Shown here in pieces: positions 22,701-33,992 of a DNA stretch of 64,000 nucleotides. The position numbers and the translations under genes are program-made. The notes below the pieces were generated by a model, which was not told where the DNA came from, did no database searches, and was given only the letters and a program-made list of their open reading frames with translations. The stretch spans positions 34,257,060 through 34,321,059 of the forward strand of contig OY821742.1 of assembly GCA_963682055.1 (NCBI GenBank), written 5' to 3'. How positions within the stretch are numbered: position 1 is the stretch's first letter; each line of letters starts with the position of its first letter. This DNA is from Primula veris. Taxonomy: Eukaryota > Streptophyta > Magnoliopsida > Ericales > Primulaceae.

Positions 22701-25508
22701 ATCGACGTCTAGATTGTGAGTGTTTCTTGTTCACCCCCCTTTTGTTTGAACATCTCCAGTAGCTTTTGAATTGCCGTGAAGTCCTTTGGAGTTTGTTTCG
22801 TTTCTATATTTAAAATTTATAAATCTCCAGAGATGTCACTATACCACATAAGGGAATAGGAATGTTGTTCACTGATACAATGTCCTCGCCAATTGTTTGG
22901 AGTTTAATGCATTTTAGCATCATCGACTTGTGAAGATCCATTCCTCTTTTGCTATCCCATATCATGTCCCCTTCGTCAACATCAAAAACTTGTTATTTCC
23001 TACTTTCATCAAAGCAAATATTTAACGATTCTAGTTGATCAGAAATGAGGAATTTTAATGTTCCAATTCTCCTGATTGTTAATTTTTCTAGTGTAGCTTA
23101 TTCAACCGCGTAGTGCATCCAGTCTAACAAATGTGCAGATTCTTTGCCTTAAACATCCCATTTATCAAATCTGATTTACTAACTAAGTTTTCATATGCAG
23201 CAAACATGAAGCACTACCCTCCTACCTTGTCTGATCCAGTATGGCGTCTGGATGGTATTGCCAAAGATGGGGCATTTCATCAGCGATTGAGTGACAAAAA
23301 ATACAATGTTAAAACGGTGGGGGATTTACTGGAAAAACTGTATACTGAACCTCGCAAGCTACGAGAAGTAAATTTCTTCTGCACTTACCTTTTTTAATCA
23401 GCCAAATTTTTGTTGATCATTTTAATAGTAAAAAGTATGTTCTCAAACTCCGCAGATCCTTGGCAAATATATGTCTGATAAAACGTGGGAGACCCTTGTG
23501 GATCATGCTCGCACATGCATAGTTGATGAGGAATCACAATTGTATCCTTCATCTGGGTCTCAGCGGAAAACTAGCAATATTTGTAATGTGGTGAGAAAAA
23601 TAATGGGGACTTATTTCGGAGTTCCAGTATTTTTGTTTCAAAATGCTGTCTGAATCGGCAAAATCAAGTTTTACTTGTGCCTTTTTCCCATTTTATATTT
23701 TGTTTGATTAAAATAAAATCTAACCTTTTATAGTTTCGAATTGGTTAAGTACTCCAAAAGCTAAAAAGCACAAGAAGTTAAAAAATAAAATGGGACACAG
23801 TTCAGACTATTAAGATCTTTGATATATTAATCCTTATGTGTTATATTTCATTTCTAACTCTTCGTCAACGCTTCTTCAGGCTCACGCCTCAAACCTTTTA
23901 GTGTCTGCATTTAAGCAAAAGGACAAAGTAGCTTCACTCAACGATGAAACCTCCTCTTGCAAATATTTTGGACCAAGTAATCTTGATTATCATCTAAAAT
24001 CTCCTGTCACGGAGAGTACAAGTGGAATTAATATTTTAATCCCACCGAAAAATTACGAGCTTGATATTTCACAACCAGCCTCCCTTTTCGATGAGTCTCC
24101 AGTCCCAGGTGATATTATTAACCCTCCAAAATCTCCAACCGGAGATGGGAAAGAGATCATGATTACTCAAAATATTGAAGAGCCTAATTTTCCACAAACA
24201 GCTGTTTCCTTTTATGACAAGGAGTCCTGTTTTGATGAATTTACAAGCCTGGGTACTGCTTTTTACCCTATAAACTCTTCCATTCAGGAGAGGTCTTATA
24301 ACACTCAAATTTTAAAGTCTCTTGAAAACGGCGAGCTTGATTTCTCACCACCAGCCTTTTCCTTCGATGATGATCCCACCCACTTTGACGAATTTACAGA
24401 ACAGAGTGATATCATTTGCCTCCGAAAATCTCACATTGCGGAGAGTTGCAGTGGTGTCCATATTTCAATTTCTCCTGAAATAAATGAGCTTGGTTTTCCA
24501 AAATCTGTTATTTCTTCTCAGGAAATTACCCCAGCCTGTGATTCTATTTGGGAGATGAGCTATTACAATGATTGTTCTAGCCAGATGACCGAATCTGATA
24601 ATTGGGAAATTGATTCTACGATCCGTCCATGGCCTGAGGAAAATCAAGATTTTCTGCAGTTTTCCGTTGATGATATTCCTATTGATACTCAGGGTTTAAT
24701 TTTGGAATCACTAAATAACCCTCAAAATGACGGGAATGGGGCTATAGTGATGCACCCCACAATTGGTTTATTGAATAATGCACGAAAACGATATTTACGT
24801 AACAAAGCTAAGAGAAACTGGAGAGTTTTGTTCACTGTAATGAGGTGGCTGTTTGTGTGTCGGAACACAGCTGGGAAAACTCCCGTTGGTCGATTGCAAG
24901 TTAAATTAAGCTCATCCTGTCAAGATTTGCAATCTCTAACTCTAACCAGTGATGAAGATTTTGTTAAACCATCTGCCTATGAAAATAGAGATTTTCAACT
25001 TTTCAGCTCTCGCGAAAAGATCTATTCCAGGAACTTGAGTATGAAATCAGAGGCTAATCTCCACTGTGCTGTCAATGATATTTTATTGGCCCGCTCAGTT
25101 GCTTTCGCAACAAACATCACGCACAGAAAATACATGTCAAAGAGAGAGAAAGCTCGAAGAAGGTGGACGAAACTTTACAGTCTGATGAGGTGGTTTTCAG
25201 TGCAAAGAAATGTTACAAAAAGAGCTTCATATGCATTGACCATTAGTAGTTCGAATAGGTTGTGTTCTAACCAACAGAACAATACGAGTTCCGCTTGCTC
25301 TTTCAACGAGGATGAGTATGTACAATTATTCAATACATTCTGTTCATTACAACCTCGTAATCGAATTGCAATGAATAGATTAGTTCGAAGAAGATGTATA
25401 GGAGATAGAAGTTTTGCTAAGAGAAAATGGAAGATGCTGTTTTGTATAATGAAGTGGCTATCGGTGAGAAGAAGTGCTATCCGAGTAAAAGGTCCGTATA
25501 ATAAATGA
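19792..25508 (+). CDS. CBP60: CBP60 family calmodulin-binding transcription regulator with extended repeat-bearing C-terminus
   Basis: Seven coding exons were rebuilt by splice sites and phase: 19792-19877, 21317-21395, 21960-22018, 22228-22715, 23201-23367, 23456-23626 (or to 23647) and 23880-25508. They give about 892 residues, against roughly 450-650 usual for CBP60. Exons 4-6 hold the conserved Calmodulin_bind core (residues about 75-350): FTGVPIKG, FGPEASAKIKIVVLE, KDRRLD and MKHYPPTLSDPVWRL, the DNA/CaM-binding part in known CBP60s. The last exon (542 residues) has about four imperfect acidic repeats (24001-24560). It also has three copies of a basic amphipathic Trp motif (residues about 651-684, 765-797 and 852-885). 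In other CBP60s one such C-terminal RW..MRW-like helix binds calmodulin. A nuclear role in stress or immune transcription is inferred from the family. The exon 6 donor is ambiguous (CCA/GTATTT or GCT/GTCTGA, both in phase). The first ATG is chosen because it splices in frame; a second ATG lies at codon 6. Confidence 0.82.
24001..24560 (+). repeat. About four tandem acidic peptide repeats in the CBP60 C-terminal exon
   Basis: Imperfect units of about 40-50 codons share a core of hydrophobic-Pro, Ser-Phe and acidic residues: DISQPASLFDESPVPGD, NFPQTAVSFYDKESCFDEF, DFSPPAFSFDDDPTHFDEF and GFPKSVISSQEITPACDS. Each is preceded by an E.SGI.I.I..-like strand. The repeats are well diverged at DNA level. 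No known domain was recognised. Acidic-hydrophobic composition could serve transcriptional activation, which is inference. Confidence 0.65.
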
Positions 25509-27983
25509 GAAGAACGAGATAAGCTATGTACATGTTTGACATTTTTCTTTTCTTTTCGAGGCTTTCTGCTCTTCTATCCGGATATAGTAATTATTTGCTT
25601 TTCTTACCAAGTTCAGAAAGAAGAGCAGAAACATCTGGAAAAGAAAAATGACAAACCGCCCCTAAGTCATACGAGAGTTGTGGACACGAGCATAAGTATC
25701 GCGCTCTGGCGCTGAGATGGTTTTTTTTATCCAATACCGGCATACATATAGTTGCTTTATTTGTATATTTCATTTCTGTGTTGTTCGTTTCTGATTTCCA
25801 TTTTATTGTTGTATAATTCTTATATGTAATAATTCTGGGAAGTTCAAATATATAGGTAGTTTTTCCTGCCAGAGGTCGGCATTTCTCTTGGTAATCAATA
25901 TTATAATTTAGACCTGAGGATTTACCAAGGCAATCAACATTATACTACAGACTCTGGACTATCGAGATTAGCTTACATTCAATTCGAATATGTGATGTTT
26001 TCCAAAATTACCTGGTAATCAGAAATGCATATGCACATGGAAACCAGATTGTAACAATACAATTAATATGGCTACAATTCACAAATAAAATATTTCGACC
26101 AAGCCTCAACTCTAGGTGAACCTCAGAAGTGGAGATCTACATAGGTTTAACGACCAGTATGGTTCAAGAGAATTGACAAAATACCGAGCTTTAGATTAAA
26201 CAAAAAAATATTAGTGCAGTTTCAATATTTTTTTGTTGTAAATCTGAAATCTGAAATCTGAAGATCAGAAAACTATTTCCAATAAACTTCCTAACTAATT
26301 CCAGGAAATACTTAAATGTAAATAAATCATCTTTAAATGTCTCAACAAAATAACTAACTCGTATGATAGTATGCTTCTATCAGAGGCTCAGATCGAGCTG
26401 ACAATTACAAACACAGTACTCCATATACATATACATACATTACATTTTACACTCCATATACATAAATTAATTCATTGTTTTCAGTTGCAACTGAAATCTT
26501 CAAGTTTTATAAAAGAGACAAATTTGGTCAGCAATTGCATCTGGTTCCCATAAAGCATTTTTTTCCTAATTATAAGGAATTGTTCTTTAAGAAAGCTTGA
26601 CATCAGGTTCTCTTAGATTTCCCTAAACGTAAGGCAATCAATTCTCGTTCCTTAAATACAAGGAACAAGTCATGTTCTCTCCAAATCAAATATCATTTAT
26701 TTCTCTTTTGTTTCTATCTTTTCTCTCTCCCTTTATGTTATATGAGTGTAAAAAAAATCATTGAAAAGAGAGAGAAAATAAATATATAATATTTTAAACT
26801 AATATGGAAAATGATTGGAAACTGCAATATTTTGAAATATGTAAATGTGTTGTTAAATATGTGTTTCATTTTAAATTTAAGGTGCATTATTAGGTAGGTG
26901 ATGGGCATGCTAAAAAAATATGTATACTTGAATCCTAAATTCTAGTCTATATCTTTTCTCATATTAAAAACCCTTAAGAGCTCGAAATATGAGATAATAT
27001 CAACGGCAATGATGATAAAAAGGCAGAATTACCCATAACTAATCTCATATTGGTAGATTGATATAGTCTCTATCTTATAAAATGTCGTGACATCCACAAT
27101 AATAAGCAATCACGTCCTTTGTTTAAGCTTAGGTTCCAATTACCATTTAAAGTTTAAACAAAACTAAACTAAACTACAAAAGACCAGGGTCTAGCTTCCC
27201 TTTCTACAGACCTCACTCACGGAAAATGCTACTTAGTATTTACGTGTTCACGCAGACTAATTATACTATATTATGAAACGAGGGTATCGTGGTATAATTA
27301 TATTTCCTCCGAACCGGTAAACCCTCCCCTTTTACAATTCACGCATTATGCTATGAAACGAAGGTTATTACTTATTACTATTATTTTTTTCATGCTGACC
27401 CCTCCTCAAATCCCGCAATATTTTTGATGTGAGCTAGTTATTACGAAATGTGGGAAAATACTAAATCGGTATTCAACCTATTAATTTCTAGCAATTTGGT
27501 ATCTAAAATATCTACTTTTAGTTAATTTTTCATTTTCAATCAAGGCATTATTACTCGTTGTCGCTCTATTTTCTAATTAGAATAACACTGTTTAATACGA
27601 TATATACTATCTTTTTTTACTAATTTGGTATCAAATTTACAATACACTTAATCAAGCTAATACCATGTCTTACCAACTTTATCAAATCGGTACCGAATCT
27701 ATAATGGTTAATTGGATATGGATGTCTTGATAGCTTGACTACCAATTTAGCATTTTTTCAACAAAATGGGCCTTTGTTAGGATATTTTCTTACTTGGGAT
27801 CAGATTAGCAAAGACAATGGGCCCACATAAACTATTTGCACTAGTTTTAATAAGGTTGGGACCAGTAAAGGAGAACGGACATGAAAAGATGCTAGATGAG
27901 GTCTTTTCCAATATTAGGGGAGGGTGAGTTTTGTAAAAGTAAAGCCCGGATTGAATAATAGTACAAATATCATTTCTAATACA
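25509..27983. other. Intergenic DNA between the two CBP60 genes
   Basis: This holds the 3' flank of the first CBP60 gene followed by AT-rich DNA. Short direct CATATACAT runs (26421-26463) are present. No coding family was recognised on either strand. Confidence 0.45.
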
Positions 27984-28334
27984 GGTCTCGTTTGATTGCG
28001 AGATTATTAATCTCGGTATTAACAATCCGGTAGTATTATGAATGAGATTTGAAAAGAAGGTTGGATAAGTAATATATCCGGGATTAGACTATTTCTAATA
28101 CCACCACCTATGGTATTGGAAATGCATATTTTTGTCATCAGTTCTAGTCCGGACTGGATAACCAGTCCGGAGTCTAATGTGTTGACAAACATAATATTTG
28201 TAGGATCCACGAGATTAGTAGTACAATGCCGATGTACTAATGATACAACCACACGAGGCCTTAGGCTGAAAGTCCTTAGGGTGAAAGTATAATCCCATTG
28301 TTGGTAAATGGTGATAGTCCAAACAAACAAGGCC
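27984..28334. mobile_element. Candidate MITE with a central perfect hairpin
   Basis: The left end GGTCTCGTTTGATTG and the reverse complement of the right end, GGCCTTGTTTGTTTG, match at 11 of 15 positions. The ends resemble plant PIF/hAT MITEs (GGCCTCGTTTGG). At the exact middle lies a 10-bp perfect stem (28148-28157 with 28162-28171) around an ATAA loop. No target duplication could be fixed. Confidence 0.4.
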
Positions 28335-28730
28335 TCATTGTGTTATAATCACTTATCAATGGGACAAATAATGTAATTACCTGAAAGTCCAGCCTTCCCG
28401 CGGCTAAAAAAAGTCAAAACACTCTAAGCTCTACTCATTACCTTCCAACTTCTTAAAACTATTTTTTAACATCTCTTTCCACAAAATTTACACAGCAAAA
28501 TCTCTTATAAATATGTGCTTTACCTTGATACTCAGCAATCATTTTCATATTGAACCATCTCTTTAAAACATTGTTATTTTTTCTGATTATTTATTTTATT
28601 CAAGGAAACCAAGGTCTCTGGATCAAAGCTCCGCGGGAGAAAATAGGTTTGTCTAATGATTTCTCAATATTTTAGCCTTTGTTTTGTTTTGAATTGAGTT
28701 TTTTCTTTTATTGTTTTATTTTTCCTCAGG
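28335..28730 (+). promoter_or_regulatory. Promoter and 5' UTR of the second CBP60 gene
   Basis: A TATAAATA box lies at 28506-28513. A probable non-coding first exon ends at 28646 (AATAG before GTTTGT). A short 5' intron ends at AG 28728-28729, directly before the start codon. The exon frame is open upstream but has no ATG before a stop, so translation most likely begins at 28731. Confidence 0.55.
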
Positions 28731-31700
28731 ATGCAGCAGGAGCTATCAGAAGCTCTTGATAGTATTGTAAGTGATTTTTTGCAATAGATTGCTCATAAAC
28801 AGATACCTATACAACAAAATGATTTTTTATTTATTCAGTGTTCATTTGGCATTTTTTCTTATATTCATTCCCTGTTTTAGATTGAGTTTCTTTTAAGAAT
28901 GTATTTCTTGAATATATTGATAAACATTTGATCCTAATTGTATGAGTTTTTTCCTTCTTTTTAATACATATTTTGCGCCAGTAAGTGAAGGGGTCATAGA
29001 AGGGGCCACAAATTTCATTCAGAGATGGGTTGGTTGCAAATTCTAAGTTTTGCCTTCTTTATTTCAAAAAAAAAAACTTTGCTTCATACTTATAAGCTTA
29101 GTAGACCAAGTAGTTGACTTACCGTCTTGAAAGCTGAGTTTTTTAGTTAATCATCAAAAGGCCAGAAACTTAAACTGAATGAATCCAGCTATTCTCAGAG
29201 TCTGATCTACCAGCTTTTATGTTTAAAATATGTAGCCAAACATTCGTAGAGAAATCTCTATTCTAAGTGACACAAATTTGTGGTGTATCTTTTTTCTGTT
29301 TACGAGCAGATCTCTATCTAACAGATATGATTTGCTGCAGAATCGAAACTTAGAAGGAGGTAACATAGGACCACTGGAAACAATTAACTACTTCCAGACC
29401 GAGGCTTTCATGAAGTGAGACTTTGGTCTTAGTCGTTTGCAAATTTTCAACTATTTCTTTTTCGCCTAAAAGCGGAAAATATCAAAATATTTGCTTGATA
29501 AGCTTTAAAGTGAAGCCTCTCAGGGTTTTTTGGCTTTGGAAAAGCTAGAAGTCTTAAGTTAAAAGAAGCCAACTTTTTTCTCAACCTCAAATAATCCAGT
29601 TTCTTTGCTTAAAACTGCAAACCAAACAAGTCTTATTTTTGTTTTTCTTCAATGCATCTTATAACCTGATTCCTGGGGCTATATTAAAAGCTCTTTCAAT
29701 TGAACTAGACAGCTATTCTGAGGTTGAAGGTTTGGCAGGAATATATACTGCTGTAGCCTGTATGCTTATTGATACGAGATTTTGGCGACTATAATTTGGA
29801 TAGTGTAATTTTAAAATTGCTGTTACAATTGGAAACCTTGTTCTACTTAACTTTTGTGCTTATCCCAATGGTTTTGTATACATAGTTTTGACATTAATAT
29901 TTTGGCTACTATAATTTGGAAAGCGGAATTTTGAAATTTGCTGTTACAATTGGAAATCTTGTTCTACTTAACTTTGTGTTTATCTTATTAGTGGTTTGCA
30001 TACATAGCTGTGACATTGATATTTTTGTGATTGCTTTTGCTCCTCTTAGATTAGTGGAGGGCATTGTGATGGACAAATTGCAATGTGTCTTACAGCCAGC
30101 TTTGGAGAATGTGATTCGTAGTGTCGTAAGTGGAACTTTTTGAAATTGAACTTTTATAGTTATATCCCACGCATGAAATGTTTGAAAAGTTAAATAAAAC
30201 GGAGAACCTAAACGTTCTGGTACCAACTGATGTAGGTGTGGATACATGATCCTTTACACATACATTTATGTATTCATATGGTTTTTATTCTAAATAGAAA
30301 AGAATCAAATGGAACTAGATACTAGATACAAATAAGTAGAAAATAGAGAAGGGATAAACTCGGGAAACAAACAATTCTAGGAAGGATTATTTGCCTTCTT
30401 AGTCATCGACACAAGAAAAGGAATTTTCAACGCTCCTTTATTGTGTCGAAATACTTATGATTTTTCATTCCGCTGGTCAAAAATTTCTATTCATAGTTTT
30501 TTTTTATCGATGTATTAATATTAGAATGTTATTACAAAATTCTTCTTGCTTTGACAAATAAAATGAAAAAAGACTGTACACTGATGAAGATATCTGCAGT
30601 AACAAGAACCCTGTTCTACTGTTTTTATTTATTTGTATCACTTACATAACTTAAGTTGTTGATAAGTATGTTATGCCTTACGATTGATAATCTGTACTAC
30701 CTAAGTCTTTACTCTCTCAGACTCTTGGAGTCTCTAGTTAATCGATTTCTATGTTTTTTCAGACAAAAGGAATGATAGATACAGCATTCAAAAGGATTTT
30801 GAATGGGTGAGTTCACAAGAGCAAATACTCTTTTATCTTTTCAACTTGCCTCTATACTACTAACAATATTTAGCAACCTATATTTAGGAACCCTGCGAAT
30901 GAAATTCATTTCTCGGAGCAAAGAAGGATGCGACTTAAGTTCAAATACAAACTCCACTTACCAATATGGACAGGGATTCCAGTAAAAGGTGAAAACGGTA
31001 CCTCCATAGAGGTCTCTCTAGTCGATAGCTTGACTGGGGAAATAATCAATTCAGGGCCCGAATCTTCTGCAAAAATTGAAATAGTAGTTATAAAGGGTGA
31101 AAATGATTATGATGCAGAGCTAAACTCTGAAGGGTTTAGCCGTAATACTGTTAAAGAAAGGGGAGAAAATAAGTCACTTCTTGGTGGAGACATTTATGTG
31201 AATCTGAAAGAAGGAATTGGCTTTGCTGGTGAATTTTATTTTGCTCATAGTTCTAACTGGATGAAGAATTGTAAGTTCAGGTTAGGAGCCAGATTTGTGA
31301 ATAACAACAATTATAGTAATAAAGTAAGAGAAGCAATTACTGAATCTTTCATCATCAGGGACCGCCGCACCAAATGTGAGTGTTTATTTTATTACATATA
31401 AAAATTATTAAATATACACACAACGTAATCTCGCCTATATAAACTTATGGGATTCTATTTGCAGTGTATGAAAAGCATGAGATTCCATCTCTGTCGGATG
31501 AAGTGTGGCGTTTAAAGCATATTAGCCGACGTGGCGGTTTATGCAAGCGCCTGAGAGAGAGTAACATAAAAACAGTGCAGGAATTTCTAACCGAACATTT
31601 TGTCAATCCTCAGAAGCTTCAAGAGGTAAGATTTGCTAAACTAAAGTTACTATGTAATAGAATTTATCTGTGCCTACATCTTATTGTTATTTTACCTTAT

Positions 31701-32870
31701 ACCAATTAGCGGTAATCTTCTATGTACTATCTGTGCCTTCATACTTAAGAGTACAAGTTATAATTGACATCTAAAAAATCAGTAAAATGTGTTACACATT
31801 TTTTCTCCGAATTTTTCTTCTTCTTAATTTTTAGATGATCAAATTCTGCACACTTGTTTAAGTTTCTGGCTCTACCCCTGTCTGCAGCAACTGCAAGTAC
31901 CACTATAAGTTCTCATAATTGTGGGTGATGTGTCCTTCTCTTTCTATCTGATACCTTCCTTAACTTTAATGTACAAAAAAAAATATGATTTTCATAGTTT
32001 TCGTCACGTATAAACTAGAGAAGAGAACCAAGCACGTCTCTCCATCATATTTTCTCTCTCATGATGACCTCTAAGCATGTTCAAATTTGATTTTCTGTAG
32101 GTATATATCTCTTCATGCTTCCTAAACTTAGCAACTATTAGCACCCTCTGAAACTGAAATTTCGAACAGTGGTCGACTTTTGGTATAATTATGCTTATCT
32201 CCTGACTTAACCAAGATGTTCTAAATCTGCAAGTATTCTCGCAGATTTGTGGTGCTGCAGTTTGTGAAAAAAACTTAGAAGAAATTGTAGCCAATGCTTT
32301 GAAATGTGAACTCAACGATATGCATATGTACTACTCAAGTTGCCATCCCCAGAAAATCGGTGCTATTTTCAATGTCGTAGGACAGCTCCTTGGGGCCATG
32401 CACGAGGCCCACTATGTTCCGATCGATAAGCTTTCTGAAGAACTAAAGGCACGTTATTTTATTTTTTTACTTTTTTGTAATTTCACCTAAACCATTTCTA
32501 AATTACTTTTGTTAGATTGTTGAGTAATTAATATTTCAATTATGATCGATCTTTAAACCAGATTGAAGCCCATGAGTCGGTTGTGTCTGCATTCAAGCAC
32601 CGGGGTGAAGTAATCCTGCTAGACAAAAACTATCCTAGTTTTAATGCTAATATATCAAATGAGTGTTATGCCCCTGCCTCTCACCGACTAGTGAATTTCA
32701 GCCAACAAAACGATGGGGCTGATATCATGACAGATAATCATGAAAATGCAATATCTAGCAACTCTTATCAGGGTATTACTTCATCTAATCCATCTGACTG
32801 GAGTAGGGATACCATTGATGACATTGGTACTTATTTTCAGTCAACATATGCTCCTCCGAATATTTTTTGA
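28731..32870 (+). CDS. CBP60: CBP60 family calmodulin-binding transcription regulator, standard length
   Basis: Eight coding exons join in phase: 28731-28766, 29341-29414, 30050-30125, 30763-30806, 30888-31375, 31465-31625, 32245-32448 and 32562-32870. They give 463 residues. The N-terminal helix (LVEGIVMDKLQ..LENVIRSV, residues about 38-62), the core (IWTGIPVKG, GPESSAKIEIVVI, FAHSSNWM, RDRRTK; residues about 77-240) and LYEKHEIPSLSDEVWRL all fit CBP60. The last exon is short and acidic, with no basic Trp helix, so the C-terminal calmodulin site of some relatives is absent. The intron after 32448 uses a GC donor. AATAAA occurs at 32972-32977. The gene lies about 3.2 kb downstream of the other CBP60 gene, on the same strand, with the same intron phases and an identical 488-nt core exon length. 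This makes them tandem paralogues. A nuclear immune or stress role is inferred. Confidence 0.87.
29779..30020 (+). repeat. 120-bp tandem duplication in a CBP60 intron
   Basis: Unit 29779-29898 is followed immediately by unit 29899-30020, both starting ATTTTGGC and ending TTGACATTRAT-like. They are very similar. The second unit ends 29 bp before the splice acceptor at 30048-30049, so it includes the likely branch-point neighbourhood. Confidence 0.85.
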
Positions 32871-33992
32871 CAGAACAACTTGTCTCCTATACTAATGTTT
32901 AAGAGATATATCAGCAGCTTCACAGTAATTTGTACTTATTACGACAAGATTTATAAAGTTGCATAGCATGGAATAAAAGGCACGCCGGCTATTATGGGAG
33001 TGTTAAGGAGAATAACGAGGCAAATCATTCCCAAAATGCAAGCATATGAAGCTTAGTGCCCAAAGATTAATTGCAGCTATACTGATTTATTTGTTTTTTT
33101 TTATTATTTTTCAAAGTAGGTTAAAGAACAAGTTTAGATAGTGTTCAATTTGTATCGTATGTATGTGCTGGATGAAGTGAAGAACACTTGATTCTTTTAT
33201 TGTTTTGTATGTGCTCAATTTAGTTGTTCAGAATGATATTTAGCTGTTGTTTGAAGTGGTTATTGTTTGCTTCTTAGTTGTTCCTACAGTTGATATGTAT
33301 CCAAGTTTGAGAAAAACATTGAGACTCGAGATGCTGGTTTTGCTTAACAGCTTAGTCATTGTTGTTTTCTCACAGTTTGGCTGCAAAATAAAAATGTGCA
33401 GTGCCCTACACAGGGATTCGTTACAAACATCTTATTGTTACAGATGAAGTGTTTTCAGTATTTATCAAAAATAATGCACAGATAAGTTTGAAGAATCGAG
33501 ACTGGATCTGTTTCTAACAATGATGGACAAAGAAGGCATATTAGTATTTATCGTTAATACTGCGAAGCAGATGCAAGCTAAAAGTACTGAACACCAAAGC
33601 TGAATGATATGTGAATCAACAAGACAAAAGCGAATCATGTCCCTTTTTGTAATCACTTTATTAAGCACTGTCACAACAAATATAATAAATGAAAATTATA
33701 CTCGAACTCACACATTTCTTGCCTTTCTTTCTTTTATATATTTCTTATATTAGTATATGGCAAAAGGAATTTACAGAATAATATCGTTGCCCAATGCTGA
33801 TAGTAATTCTCTACATTCCTGAGTTACCAGCAGCAGCAAAGAAGCTTATATCTTACATTCTTTCTCACTGTTGCATAACTGACCCTACAAATAGAAACAT
33901 GAAAATGCATGAGTAGTTCATACTTCAAAAATAAATTCACAATAAGATTTACAAAATTTTCTACAACGGTTGATAAAAGGCTAGGATATCAC
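32871..33992. other. 3' flank of the second CBP60 gene, otherwise featureless
   Basis: A polyadenylation-like AATAAA lies at 32972-32977. The rest has no domain-bearing ORF. ATCAC at 33988-33992 is the left target duplication of the adjoining solo LTR. Confidence 0.5.

Noticed and set aside
28019..28330. Reverse-strand ORF of 103 codons
   Set aside because: Lies within the candidate MITE and crosses its palindrome. Chance ORF.
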